From Calliphora vicina (taxonomy: Eukaryota; Arthropoda; Insecta; Diptera; Calliphoridae), in the NCBI RefSeq assembly GCF_958450345.1, contig NC_088784.1, positions 63,513,747 to 63,577,746 of the forward strand: DNA of 64,000 nt. The letters run 5' to 3'. Shown here piece by piece: positions 35,501 through 47,000 of the stretch. Each line of letters opens with the position of its first letter. Positions within the stretch are counted from its first letter, which is position 1. A program made the translations under genes and the position numbers. The notes beneath the pieces were generated by a model. The model was not told the DNA's origin, ran no database searches, and saw only the letters and a program-made list of their open reading frames with translations.

Positions 35501-37349
35501 AAAATATTCATCGAAATTTTTTGCCGTAAAATTTCATTGGGGGTCACCAAAGACACAAAAGTTGTAAATAGAGCCCTTTACGCTTAAAAAAATTACATGC
35601 TACATATATCGGGTCTCACATTTTTTAAAAATATCTCCATAAATCCAAGTATGATCCGAATGAGCTAATATTTAAAATATAAATAGTCTATAAGGAGATT
35701 TTCAATATATGTAAATATATGTAAGTTATCTCATTTAGTTCAAGAGATATTTAGGTTTATTTATTTATTTTTTTTAATTCTGCTCGATCTTTTTTTTTGT
35801 TTTTTTAGATATGGCGGGCCTACGAAAGTTCGAAATTCACAAAAAATTCCGCCTGTGTCAAATGTTATAGACTTTTGGCCGCTATTTTTAAACTTGCTAC
35901 ACTGTGCGCAGCTTTATATTTACAGAATATATATTTTTTACTATAAGAGACAAATTTGTCGCGGATTATGAAATCATCCAATGATTATTTTTAGTTAAAT
36001 ATGTCGGATTGTAAAGGAAAAATATTTGGGTAAGTGTAAGACTCACATTTTTTTACATGCACCTCAAAATATAAGTAATATAAACCATTATTTTGCTGGA
36101 TATTTTGGACAATAAAGACCATAAAGACCAAATTATTTTTCAGATACTCTTATTTTTGCAAAATCTATTCCACTCTATAGGCTTACAAATGTCACATAAG
36201 ATGACGTGGAATTGCCCATATGAATTATTTGTGGAGGAATTTGTATGGATACCTATATAAACCAGACGTTTATGACATAGCCCTCCTTCTGAAGGCTATG
36301 TGAAATCATGGACCGATGTCCACCAATTTTAATAGGCTTCGTCCTTTTGGTGCAAAAAAAGTTATGTGCCAAATTTGATCGAAAATAAAGTTTACATCGT
36401 TAAATCGACTCTAAAAGTGATCGAGCGGTATATTAGTATTTATTGGCGTTAGAGACATCACCACCAACGCAATATGTCCTTCCCACTATAGTGTTGTAGG
36501 GTATAAAGGGTATAAAAATAATTTCGACTACTCAACAATGAGACACAAAAATGCAAAGGTACACATATTAACTCACTCATACAAATCTTTTTGGTGTGTC
36601 ACACATCTATTCAACTCCATTTCATTTTCCTGCGACATTACTGGCGTATCGTAACCGATGCGGGCCACCCGTTTGTATAACAACTGTATATGACCCGATA
36701 GAGAACACAGAGCTTTTGGCGAAAAGCTGTCGTTGGCAAAATTTTGCAAAATCTGAAAAAATATGCCATACAATTGATAGCCCAAAGCAGCGGAATAATG
36801 CCACCACGACTGATGCCAATTGAAGGGCAACCAACCAGGATAGAAAAGCTTCTGTTCTCCTCTAGCAATAAATGCTAAACTGGCAAAGAATCCTATAGCA
36901 GCATACACGACAATATACATACGCTGCACGTAAATCAGATGACGTTTTATATGCTGCGTGTAGTACAACTGGTCATCTGCATGTTGGATGCGTTCATCAA
37001 GTGATTGTAGAATTTGTTCCATTTTTATGATATTTTTCATATTGATGGCAAACATGATTAACTTAAGAATAGCGCCGACGCTGGTTATAAAAATTGCAAC
37101 ATTTTCAAAGAGCTCTGACTTGGTGGCCTCCGTTATGAAGATTCCCAACATTAAGTGTATTGGAAACATACAAGTAACGGTTATGTTAATAAAATAATTC
37201 CAAATAATATGTTGCAGATGATTTGGAACATCTCTCTCTGGTACAATTATGCCCAACAACTTCCACGATTTCCAATTTATTATGAAAAATTCGCGGCAAT
37301 TAATTGATGATTGGTGCTTTAAGAATATTTCTGTGTTTACAGTTGTCAT
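32595..37349 (-). CDS. Odorant receptor (7tm_6 family)
   Basis: Exon 1 is 37349-36577 (257 codons plus 2 nt); exon 2 is 33006-32595. The donor GTGAGT (36576-36571) and acceptor TTACAG (ending 33007) join GA to A, making KDLYE-LFDTIQEIISWP. This restores the conserved family stretch and gives about 394 aa, normal for insect ORs. Seen features: N-terminal cytoplasmic segment, TM2-like CMFPIHLMLGIFI, the long loop, AALGYQLYGIFFQILQNFAND, and the C-terminal family block FSCNWTGESKRFKRHMMLF then MAGGMFPIHLTTFFATCKGA, ending with TM7 (YSMFAVVITMK). Insect ORs are inverted seven-pass proteins forming ligand-gated cation channels with Orco in olfactory neuron dendrites. Sequence flavour suggests the Or33/Or59/Or42 group, but that is a recollection. 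The ligand is unknown. The 3570-bp intron holds several transposons. No stop or frameshift was seen. Confidence 0.9.
33236..33963. repeat. Intronic repeat with RTE/SINE-like ends, split by a MITE
   Basis: Starts agctgactgccccggcttcg and ends gaattatatatataaagat. The gtttgaagactcccactata segment matches the units at 4425-4860. The MITE 33439-33877 interrupts it; the halves resume with ccacaaattttaccgaaatg and ccagccgttaagtaggagtt. This form is common at 3' ends of insect RTE/SINE repeats; the class is inferred. Confidence 0.5.
33439..33877. mobile_element. MITE with ~190-bp inverted arms
   Basis: The left end gcagagaaaaaatatagttg and right end inverse (caattatattttttctctgc) continue as near-identical arms through ttactgtaccatttcaatat and ggttactgtg. 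The left arm carries about 38 extra bases near 33550-33590. It lies in the odorant receptor intron. Frames crossing it are artefacts of the palindrome. Confidence 0.85.
34082..34172 (+). repeat. FB1 foldback terminus fragment
   Basis: Begins tatgggggatttcatgtcaa and runs through aaatcgatgtcttccgacc to attggatagtag, then stops. It is about 90 bp of the FB1 arm, in the receptor intron. Confidence 0.75.
35050..35145 (+). repeat. mini-me type I fragment
   Basis: Matches the 3' part of the 57624-58376 element: gacctaatttcatggtgatc, then catatgaggccctcttcgg. Truncated on both sides, in the receptor intron. Confidence 0.65.
35600..35825 (+). repeat. CACAGTGG family fragment
   Basis: Shares tccgaatgagcta, caagagatatttaggttta and tagatatggcgggcctac with the copies at 14062 and 40728. 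Short intronic fragment. Confidence 0.6.
36200..36515 (-). mobile_element. Old mini-me type I copy next to the receptor donor site
   Basis: Diverged, minus orientation, ending cactatagtgttgtagggta at about 36505. It carries ttaaatcgactctaaaagtg and aggcttcgtccttttgg. It lies about 60 bp from the exon 1 donor of the odorant receptor. Confidence 0.6.
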
Positions 37350-37700
37350 GTTTCTTTTATAATAATAAATCTCTTTGTATCCCTTAATTGTATAAATTGT
37401 ATTGACGACGTTTTTGTAGTAACCAGCTTGGTTCTTAAATAACTATTAAGCTTTAGAATGTAAAATTTTTAATTTTATATACAAGTTAATCCAAGGCATT
37501 ATACATTTTGTCACACCTATGAGATACTCTATAATTACCATGATGTAAAGGTTTTATTTTTTATACGCCCATCATGTAAATAATAAGGTGGCTTAAAGAA
37601 TTTTTTTTTTTTTTTTCGAATTTTTGTCCTTTTATAGTGGAGTGCGAGTCGGATTAGTATGACACATATTATTAAACTCTAATATTAAACATTTTATTAA
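37350..37700. other. Upstream region of the odorant receptor
   Basis: AT-rich 5' flank. No TATA box stands out at a usual distance, and there is a run of T's at 37600-37617. Promoter position not determinable. Confidence 0.35.
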
Positions 37701-37802
37701 AATCGGATAATGTTCATTAAAGTTTACAACAAAATGTACTTTTTTGAAAATTTTGAAATTTTGGAAAAATGATTTTTTCTAGAAGATTTCAACCTAAATA
37801 TT

Positions 37803-38041
37803 TGGGGGATTCTCTTATTAGGTCGTATAATGTCCTAAAATATTTTTTAGTTTAAACAAATTTTTGTTGGGTTTTAAACAAAGAAGTTATAAACTAATAA
37901 AACTTTTTGAACTATGTTTATTGGTTTGTCATAAAATAATACTTTTTTTGTTGGCAGCACAACAAGAACTTGTTTAAACTAAAAAAATATTTTACGACAT
38001 TATGACAATACGACCTAATAGCAGACCGTTTGAATCCCCCA
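37803..38041. mobile_element. MITE with TGGGGGATTC ends and ATT duplication
   Basis: Ends are tgggggattc and gaatccccca. The arms share attaggtcgtat, aaaatattttt and tagtttaaacaa in inverse. The target ATT is duplicated (37800-37802 and 38042-38044). A related unfilled sequence at about 5770-5790 reads aaatattataaaa across the same site, so the insertion boundaries are directly supported. Confidence 0.85.
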
Positions 38042-38119
38042 ATTATAAAAATACAAAAAATTATATTTGTAAAAAATTCGAAAAAGTACCTTTTGTTCTG
38101 CGGTTCCTCATTTATAGGC

Positions 38120-39076
38120 ATATATTCCAGGGGTAAGATGTGGAATTGTTGTTTTATCGTTTTAAGACATATGAAGCTATCCTAATATACTTACAATTAA
38201 CACTTATGTCCTTTTTTAATACTTATAGTTAAACGAAATAATGACATGTTAATAGCTTTATTAAGTATGTACATTATAATTGAAATACATTCTTAAATTG
38301 ATGATTACACTGTGTTACAGAGACAAAATATTATTTGTTTTTTGAAAAATTTTAAAATATGTACTTCAAATAATGGGAGTTATAACTAAACGTATCTATA
38401 CCAATGAATTTTGAATCAATTTTTATTACCGACACCAATACATGTGGGGATAAAGAGTATATATAATAAGTTTTTTATTCCATGTGCTATATTGAGAAAC
38501 AAACCGTCTGTGTAAAACTGAAAAATACACTACAAAACTTAATGAAATTTAAAAAAAAACAAGTAGAAAAGGGTCCATTTTTAAAAAAAGTTAGATTTTC
38601 AAAAAAAGTCAAAAATTATATATAAATTTATATATTATAAAACTATACTTGCTTCCATTTTAACATTTTTAATATACAAACGAACTTCAAAACCAATAAC
38701 AAGAAAAGCTATTTATAAAAGTGCATTTCTAACCCTTTCATAAAATTTAGGGTGAAACATGTAGCATTTATTCATGGTTTTAGGGCAACATTATTTGAAA
38801 AGAGCACGTTATAGGTTTACCAGACAGAATAAAGAAATGTAAATGTAACTTGTGGAAATACATTTATATTTCTCTTTTCATCATCCCTTTTCTTTACCAC
38901 ATGCTTTTTTTAAATAAGTTAATATGTAGCTAAAATTTAATGATACATTATAGCCACCGAACACTCCCTCCGACGAGTAGAAAAGCCGGTATACAAGCAT
39001 GCATCCGCTATAATTGAATCATTTTCAACATCCATTTAAATAAAATCAATTTTTATTATTCGTTAGGTAAAATTAG
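38120..39076. other. Intergenic sequence
   Basis: AT-rich. A short FB1-like scrap lies near 38560-38620. No gene. Confidence 0.4.
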
Positions 39077-39977
39077 TGCACTATAGGTAATTTTACCCAT
39101 TTTTGTGGCCTAAACTATAAGGAAACACTAAATAAGATGAAAATCGGTATACGGGGGTTATCAAGGTTTCTGATTTCGAATCTGAGGTAAAATTTTACAA
39201 ATTCAAAATGGCGGATCCAATATGGCGGCGTAAATTTTAAAATGTCTTCTGATTTACATGAAAATTGGTATACAGGAGTATTCAAGATTGCTGATTTTGA
39301 ATCTGAGGTAAAGTTTTCCAAATTCAAAATGTCGGATCCATTTTTATTTCCAAAACATCAAAAAGAATTTTTTTTCTTCACATAAGACGATTCCTCATTC
39401 AATATATTGCCGCATTCAACTTTAGCAACAACAAAATTGTAGACAGGAGCATTTTTCTCCTCTTTCTTTTGTTCATCCAACCAAACTTCCGCAAGTTTGT
39501 TATTTTGCAAGTGGAGGCTGCCTACGAAAAATTATGTTTCCCAAAAAGTGCAAAAAAGTGCAACATGAAATTGACAAATTAAACTCAAAATTCTACATTT
39601 AACACGTTTCTGATTGTTTAAACCCGGCCAAATTCGGCCAACTTTTTAAAAGTTTATCCAAAGTAAATTTTTCAGAAAATATTATAAAATTAAAGGTTAT
39701 GTCAGAAGTATGTGTTTTTTGTTTGTGTTTGTTTTTTAACTATTTGAATAAACTTAAAAATTCAAATTGCGTTGTATATACTGATTTCAACACTTTGCTC
39801 AAACACAATGACTTTGACCACTTGCTAAGCAGTCGCCGTTATTTTTTTACAAAAACAGTACTTGCAGTTGTTTGCTTTAATGTTTTCTTTATAAAATACC
39901 AACAACAAAAAATGCATTCATGAAAGTTTAAAAAATGACTTTTTGCCTCAAAAATGGGTAAAATTACCTATAGTGCA
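39077..39977. mobile_element. Inverted-repeat element with TGCACTATAGG ends
   Basis: The left end tgcactataggtaattttac and the right end gtaaaattacctatagtgca are perfect inverses, with about 30-bp arms continuing to ccatttttg. Inside, a unit of about 113 bp is duplicated (around 39135-39235 and 39248-39340; ggtatac(a/g)gg, aatctgaggtaaa, cggatcca). It has CACTA-like ends, but no matching 3-bp duplication was seen. No transposase. Confidence 0.75.
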
Positions 39978-40329
39978 ATGGGTTAAACTAATTCAAGTAC
40001 GCTGAGTTCAGTGGTGCTAACCGTATTTTTAGGTTAGCTCTTGTGAAATTCTGCAATAATTACCTTTAAGCAAGTCTTAACATTTTTTTTAATCTGCGCA
40101 GTCGTTTTAGAAATATAGTTTTTTTTTGGCAAAAAAAAATAATTTTTTAGAAATATTTAAAAATTTTTGTTTTCTAAAGAAAATGGGGTTTAAAAAACAT
40201 TTATTTTGAATTTTTTAGCAAATTTGCTTATTATTGTAAAATAGATTGAAAATAAATATGGTGAACAAATCACACTGTAATCTGTGCTGTTAAACCAATG
40301 TTATGGAACAAAATGTGAGACAACCATCC

Positions 40330-40625
40330 AAAAAGTTAAATTTTTCACAATTCTTTTGTTATTTTGTTCAAATATATTACAGATAATTCCATGACATTTT
40401 GCATATGTTATTTTTCTCATAAACTAAATAACTTTGTGAAAAACGGTAAGAATCGGGTCACGATTTCTCCTAGCCCACATACAAATTTCTTTCTTAAATA
40501 TGGCGCTATTGTATATAAATGCTTATTGAATAGCTGTATCCATACAAAATTTAGCAAAAACAAATCACAAGAATGAATTTGTTGTTGATCGGTCTATATC
40601 TGACCATAGTCCCCATAAATCTCTT
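40330..40625 (+). repeat. mini-me type I-like fragment
   Basis: Inverse of the 28190-28440 part of the mini-me copy: atttctcctagcccacatac, ataaatgcttattgaatag and tatctgaccatagtccccat. Both ends are missing. Confidence 0.6.
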
Positions 40626-40727
40626 ATAAATATCTCCATCAGGAAATTAGACATAAATAATTCTCATATATTTAAAAATCGCTGCAGTGAATTTTATGAT
40701 TATCGAAAAATAATTGATCATAGCTAT

Positions 40728-42296
40728 GCACAGTGGTTTATAAAAGTTTTTTTTTTGGAAATAACTCGGTATCTCGGTTGGTTGGTTGGAGCTGAGGTGT
40801 TTTCGAGTTGATTTACGTTTGTTCAGCTTCCTAGCGCTAATAGGTCTCAAATTTTTTTAAAAAATTGCCAAAATTCTATTTATGATCCGAAAATAAAAAT
40901 ATGCTTACATGTGTACGTTATCTCTATTAGTTGAAGAGATATTCAGGTTTATTTATTAATTTTTCTCGATCTTTTTATGTTTTTTTTTAGATATAGCGGG
41001 CCTACAAAATTAATTTTTGAAATATCAGCTATATTGGCGTTAAAATTCTAAATAAAATAAAAATAACTTGCTATCAGTAATCTCGTCGTCGTAAAAAGTT
41101 ATACGCATCCAAAGTTGGAACATGTAAAATGGTACGTATTTTTTACGTTTTTTTTTCGCAAAAAAGCCCATATATTTTTTCTTTTGTAGAAAAAAATTTT
41201 CTTCGGTTCTATATACAATTTATATGGTCCGGAAAAACAACTTAATGCAAAAGCATGTAAAAGCAATTTTTAAAAAAAATTTGAGTGGAAAATTCTAAAA
41301 AGGCAAAGCACCGATCCACGAAAATGCTTTATATGTATAACGCTATATGCTTCTTAAATATCTACAAAGTTTTTTACTATCACATGGTAAATAACGTCAC
41401 AGTAGGCACTTTTCTAAAAAAACTCAGTTTTTGGAACACATTTTCCCCGGTTTAGGAATTTCGGTATTTAGGAATAAAAACTGTCAAAAATTATAATGTC
41501 GTTGATTTAAGAACAATTGAGTCTATATTAGTTATAAATTTTGTTGTGATACCTTTAACCGTTAAAATTTTACATTAATTAAAATTTTATATTTTTCTTA
41601 ACCCATTTCGCTCCGCTGCTCGATTTTTCGAACAGTAAAAATAAAATTTTTCAAAAAAATGTTTATATGTGAAAAAGGTGGAATTTCTGAAAAATTTTGG
41701 TATGAATGTTGAGACGTGATCATCCCCCTCCCCCTCGTTGCTAGGGGCAAATTTCTACAATTACATTAAATTAAAAAAAGTGGCTAAAAATAGACATTTT
41801 TTAAATTAATTTTTAAAAATTAGTAAAAAAATGAAAATTAAAATAATAAACATGAGGAATTATTGCCAACGTATGTAACTGTTTCATAAAACATAAAAAC
41901 CATGATTTACATGCAAATGCATGTTGATGTTGAAACTTAACTGTTCGAAATTTTGAACTGGCTTTTCTGGGAAAACGAAAAATCGGAAAATTTTTTGGAC
42001 GAGATATTTGCAATCAGGGTGTCATAATTACCCTAAAAAAGTTATTTATTTTTTTAAATAAATAAAAACTTTATCTCGGTGCGAAATGGGTTAATCGAAA
42101 ATCACCATATTATAATTTTTTAAGTTTTTAAGGTAAATGACTTCCAAAAAATTATTTTATTTTACTAAACTATCAATCCTCAATTCCTAAGGTTTTCAAC
42201 AATATCAAATACCTTTATATCAAATACCTTTATTTACTCCACAGAAGTTCCGGAAACCTTGCCCCTTTGTAAAATTTGTACGATTTTTCATATATT
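40728..42296 (+). repeat. CACAGTGG repeat family, long copy with nested element
   Basis: Starts gcacagtggtttataaaag and is collinear with 14062-15312 (caaagcaccgatccacgaaa, cgtcacagtaggcactttt, cctttatttactcc). It is interrupted by the inverted-repeat element at 41602-42090. Confidence 0.7.
41602..42090. mobile_element. TTAA-flanked inverted-repeat element (piggyBac-like ends)
   Basis: TTAA at 41598-41601 and 42091-42094 flank ends cccatttcgctccg and cggtgcgaaatggg. The arms are short (about 13 bp). The relative at 14062-15312 lacks this segment at the equivalent place (about 15096), so it is an insertion. TTAA plus CCC...GGG is the piggyBac style. There is no transposase; the 489 bp fit a MITE. 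Confidence 0.65.
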
Positions 42297-42374
42297 TCAT
42301 TCAAAATGTTATTAACATACCAAATGTAAATTTTGAATTCAAACACATACTGACTTAACAGAAATAACAATACA

Positions 42375-42740
42375 TTGAGTGCTATAACGAGGTCGACTTG
42401 GCCCGTATATGATGCCGGCAGTACGAATCTACTTATGGAATTCCTTAAGTCTTGTCTTGAGCAAATAAGCCTAATTGTATCCATCATTACAGGACACTGT
42501 ACAAGCTGTCATAATGAAGAAGAGGAGGATACTGTGTCTCATATATTCTGCCAATGCCCGGCTCTGTCATACTTGAGGGAACGTATCCTCGGAATCTCAT
42601 TCCTATCGTGGTAGGATGAGCTATCAAGGATAAATCTAAAACAATTCCACTCCTTCATCAGAGAATCTGGATGTATGTATAATGTATACCCAAATGAGCT
42701 GCTTGACGAGTGGCTGCCCGTGGAACCTAACCTAACTGGT
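42375..42740 (+). pseudogene. Non-LTR retrotransposon ORF2 C-terminal fragment
   Basis: The plus frame shows VSIITGHC directly followed by TSCHNEEEEDTVSHIFCQC, then PALSYLRERILG and a stop at SW. It resumes out to LDEWLPVEP. This is the C-terminal cysteine motif (C-x2-C...H-x3-C-x-CP) of Jockey/R1-type ORF2. The usual segment between TGHC and the first cysteine is deleted. It is a different copy from 12400-12690. Confidence 0.7.
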
Positions 42741-42759
42741 GTTTTGTATTTTATTTTTT

Positions 42760-44082
42760 TTAGCAAATTTGCTTATTAACGTATGCGGAATAAAATTGCT
42801 ACAAATCAGAAAACGCTATATTTGTTTCGAACGTTAAACCAAATAATATATAAAAGCTTTATAAAATAGCCCATATTCATTTCCTTTTGTGGCAGTTATG
42901 AAGAAATTTATTTTTTTTCTAATTCTAATGCTTTAGCTTCTTTCAAAGATTTTTATTTAAATAGAATTCATTCATCATTGACTTAATTTATAATGGAATT
43001 AATTCTAAACAGAATTCATTCAACCTTTGAATGCATAAATTTTTGTTAATTCAAATCTTATACTAATTGAATTAAAATCTATGTACTTCATTCAGTTTTA
43101 TTTCGCTTTTAATCATTTAAGAAATTAATTGAACAAAATTGACTTAAGCCTTTTTGTAATAGATTTGAATTGAAGAAAAGCTGAATCATTCAATACATTT
43201 TTAAGTTATTTTGTAATATCACGCCATCGTTTTGGTTTGAGTATGTATCATAATTAGGAGTAATCACTTGAGTATATTAATTTCTTTAATTTGTAGCACA
43301 GTGTTGTTAATAACTTATTATTAAGTTAAGTATGTGTCCGCTAATAACCATGTACAATGTATACAATGATTGTACAGAGTATATCCGTCTGTGGATGAGT
43401 AGTCACACGGAGGCAATATTAACTTTACAACGAATTCACATATCGTTAGCAAAGTGTAAAGGCGTGATAAGTCTCCTTTCATAAATTTTACAGAAGACGC
43501 AAACATTTTTATAAAATCCTTTGTTTTAGATATTTTTGAAATCTATTAAAGCAGTTTTATTACTTATTTGGTATGATAAATAACACAACGCAACAAAATC
43601 GAACAAATATGGTTCAAATTTACATTTTCAGGAAAACGATCTAAGTGACTGCGCAGGTAGTGTACTTTGATGCTCATGTTGTATCCCAGAATCTAGAAGT
43701 GCGTTAACATCTCTTCAACGTGCGCAATGTAATCATCAACCTTGTTATTTCCTAACTAACCCCATTCGTTTGAATTGTATCTCTGTAAGCTCATGACAGT
43801 TCTGGTAAAGATAAAAGCACTTGACTACAGCTTGTTATTAACTTGTAAGCATAATGACTCTAATTTTTATGTAGGGATAAAATGATGTTTCCGTTATCGC
43901 AAACACATCTTGAATGAAATAAATCTTTGCATTTAGAGCCTTATAATTCCTTTTCTGGGTTTTCTAATGGACTTAACACATTTGCTTATAACATTATTTC
44001 TTTATTTTTATCGTTTGTTTTATTTAAAGTCTCTATTGCCAATAAAGTTGCTGTCAAAATACAATATAGCAAATTTTTTGAT
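42760..44082. other. Intergenic sequence
   Basis: AT-rich, mostly unique. No convincing gene or RNA. Confidence 0.45.
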
Positions 44083-44090
44083 ATCGGTAG

Positions 44091-47000
44091 TAGGGTATTC
44101 ATTCGACTAAGGATCGTATTAATCGAATAATTTCTTACGAATAATTATTCGAACAATTTAAAAATGGCCATTTTCGAATAACGAATAATTCGAACAATTT
44201 TATGTAGTACTAAATAACTAAAGACAAATATATGTATATGGGGGATTTCATGTCAAGTGAACCAACTTTTGAAATCGATGTCTTCCGATCGGGATGAAAT
44301 TTGCACCAAGGTTAGCTCTATTGGATAGTAACTCAGACACAATTTTTCAACAACATCGGTCGAGAACTCTCTGAGTTATAGGGGGTAAAATTTTGACAAT
44401 TTGGTTTAACAGGGGTTTGTTCTTATCCATGTAACTTATTACCTATTGTTCTTAGCAAAATGTGTCCCAAATAGTATAGATAGCTATTTCTTCGATCTAT
44501 CGAAAAAAAATATTTAAAAAAAAAAATAAAAAAATTTTAATATTTTTTTTCCGAAATCAAAAACTTTTTTGACTTTTTTTTAAAATACGCCCTTTTTTTT
44601 TTTTTTTTTTTTTTTTTCTTAAAATAAAGTTTAGATATTTTCCTTGAACACCTACTTGGTCGCTTAGTGGGATGCGAGTGGGATATCTATCAAAATAAAT
44701 ATTTTGTAACTCAAAACATAAAATTTTTGACTTTTTTTGCAAAATCAAAAACTTTGTTGACTTTTTTTTTTCAAAATGGACCCTTTTTTAATCTTTTTTT
44801 TTTAGGTCAAACAAAAGCTTAGATATTATCCTTGAAGACCCTTTTGGTCGCTTAGTGGGATGCGAGTGGGATATCTATCAAAATAAATATTTTTTAACTC
44901 AAGACTTACAATTTTTGACTTTTTTTTTTGCAAATACGATTTTTTTTCCAAATGGGCCCTTTTTTAAAATTTTTTTTATAGTCAAAAGAAAGCTTAGGTC
45001 CATTCCTTTAAGATATTTTTAGTCCCTTAGTGGGATGCGAGTAGGATATCTATCAAAATAAATATTTTGTAACGCAAGACATACAATTTTTTAATTTTTT
45101 TTTGCAAAATCAAAATTTTTTTCCAATATGGGCCCTTTTTTAATTTTTTTTTTTTGCTCAAAAGAAAGCCTAGGTCCATTCCTTTAAGATATTTTTAGTC
45201 CCTTAGTGGGATGCGAGTGGGATATCTATCAAAATAAATATTTTGTAACAATTTTTTAATTTTTTTTTGCAAAATCGAAATTTTTTTCCAATATGAGACT
45301 TTTTTTTAAACATTTTTTTTTGCTCAAAAGAAAGCTTAGGTCTTTTCCTTTAAGACCTATTTTGTTCCTTAGGAAGATGTGAGTAGGATATCTATTAAAA
45401 TAAAAATGTTGTAACTCAAGACATTCAATTATTGACTTTTTTTTTGCAAATTCGAATTTTTTTTCAAAATGGGCCCTTTTTTAAAAATTTTTTTTTAGTC
45501 AAAAGAAAGCTTAGGTCCATTCCTTTAAGATATTTTAGGTCCCTTAGTGGGATACGAGTGGGATATCTATCAAAATAAATATTTTGTAACTCAAGATATA
45601 CAATTTTTGATTTTTTGGCAAAATCAAAAACTTTTTTGACTTTTTTTTAAAATGGGCCCTTTTTGTAATTTTTTTTTTTTGCTATAAAGAAAGCTTAGGC
45701 CTATTCCTTTAAGATGGTTTTGATCGCTTAGTGGGATGCGAGTGGGATATATATCAAAATAAATGTTTTGTAACTCAAGACATACAATTTTTGTGTTAAA
45801 ACATTTATTTTGATAGATATCCCACTCGCATCCCACTAAGGGACTAAAAATATCTTAAAGGAATGGACCTAGGCTTTCTTTTGAGCAAAAAAAAAAAATA
45901 AAAAAGGGCCCATATTGGAAAAAAATTTTGATTTTGCAAAAAAAAATTAAAAAATTGTATGTCTTGCGTTACAAAATATTTATTTTGATAGATATCCCAC
46001 TCACATCCCACTAAGGGACTAAAAATATCTTAAAGGAATGGACCTAAGCTTTCTTTTGACTACAAACAAAATTTTAAAAAAAGGGCCCATTTGGAAAAAA
46101 AATCGTATTTGCAAAAAAAAAAGTCAAAAATTCTTGAGTTAAAAAATATTTATTTTGATAGATATCCCACTCGCATCCCACTAAGCGACCAAAAGGGTCT
46201 TCAAGGATAATATCTAAGCTTTTGTTTGACCTAAAAAAAAAGATTAAAAAAGGGTCCATTTTGAAAAAAAAAAGTCAACAAAGTTTTTGATTTTGCAAAA
46301 AAAGTCAAAAATTTTATGTTTTGAGTTACAAAATATTTATTTTGATAGATATCCCACTCGCATCCCACTAAGCGACCAAGTAGGTGTTCAAGGAAAATAT
46401 CTAAACTTTATTTTAAGAAAAAAAAAAAAAAAAAAAAGGGCGTATTTTAAAAAAAAGTCAAAAAAGTTTTTGATTTCGGAAAAAAAATATTAAAAATTTT
46501 TTATTTTTTTTTTTAAATATTTTTTTTCGAAAGATCGAAGAAATAGCTATCTATACTATTTGGGACACATTTTGCTAAGAACAATAGGTAATAAGTTACA
46601 TGGATAAGAACAAACCCCTGTTTGACCAAATTGTCAAAATTTTACCCCCTATAACTCAGAGAGTTCTCGACCGATGTTGTTGAAAAATTGTGTCTGAGTT
46701 ACTATCCAATAGAGCTAACCTTGGTGCAAATTTCATCCCGATCGGAAGACATCGATTTCAAAAGTTGGTTCACTTGACATGAAATGCCCCATATATTACT
46801 GCAAGAAGTTACAATTCTAAAAACAAATCATTCAAAATTTTTAAATTAGGACTTGAACCAATAAAAATAAAAGGTACGGAATAAAATAATTGTTATTTAG
46901 CTTGCGAAATATTAGAAGAATCGCAATTAATAATCAAAATTTTAAATTAAATAAATCTAACATTTTGATGCAAGAAAAAAATGGAGTTCATCTAGCATAT

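Noticed and set aside
36596..37197. Frames antisense to odorant receptor exon 1
   Set aside because: They overlap the well-supported receptor exon and have no domain of their own.
44557..46493. Lysine-rich short frames (IYFDRYPTRIPLSDQ type) repeated many times
   Set aside because: Translations of the tandem FB1 units; frequent stops and homopolymers show no coding selection.
44239..46791. CRISPR-like array of spaced repeats
   Set aside because: Units are about 175 bp and inverted around a pivot in a eukaryotic foldback; there are no short repeat-spacer units.
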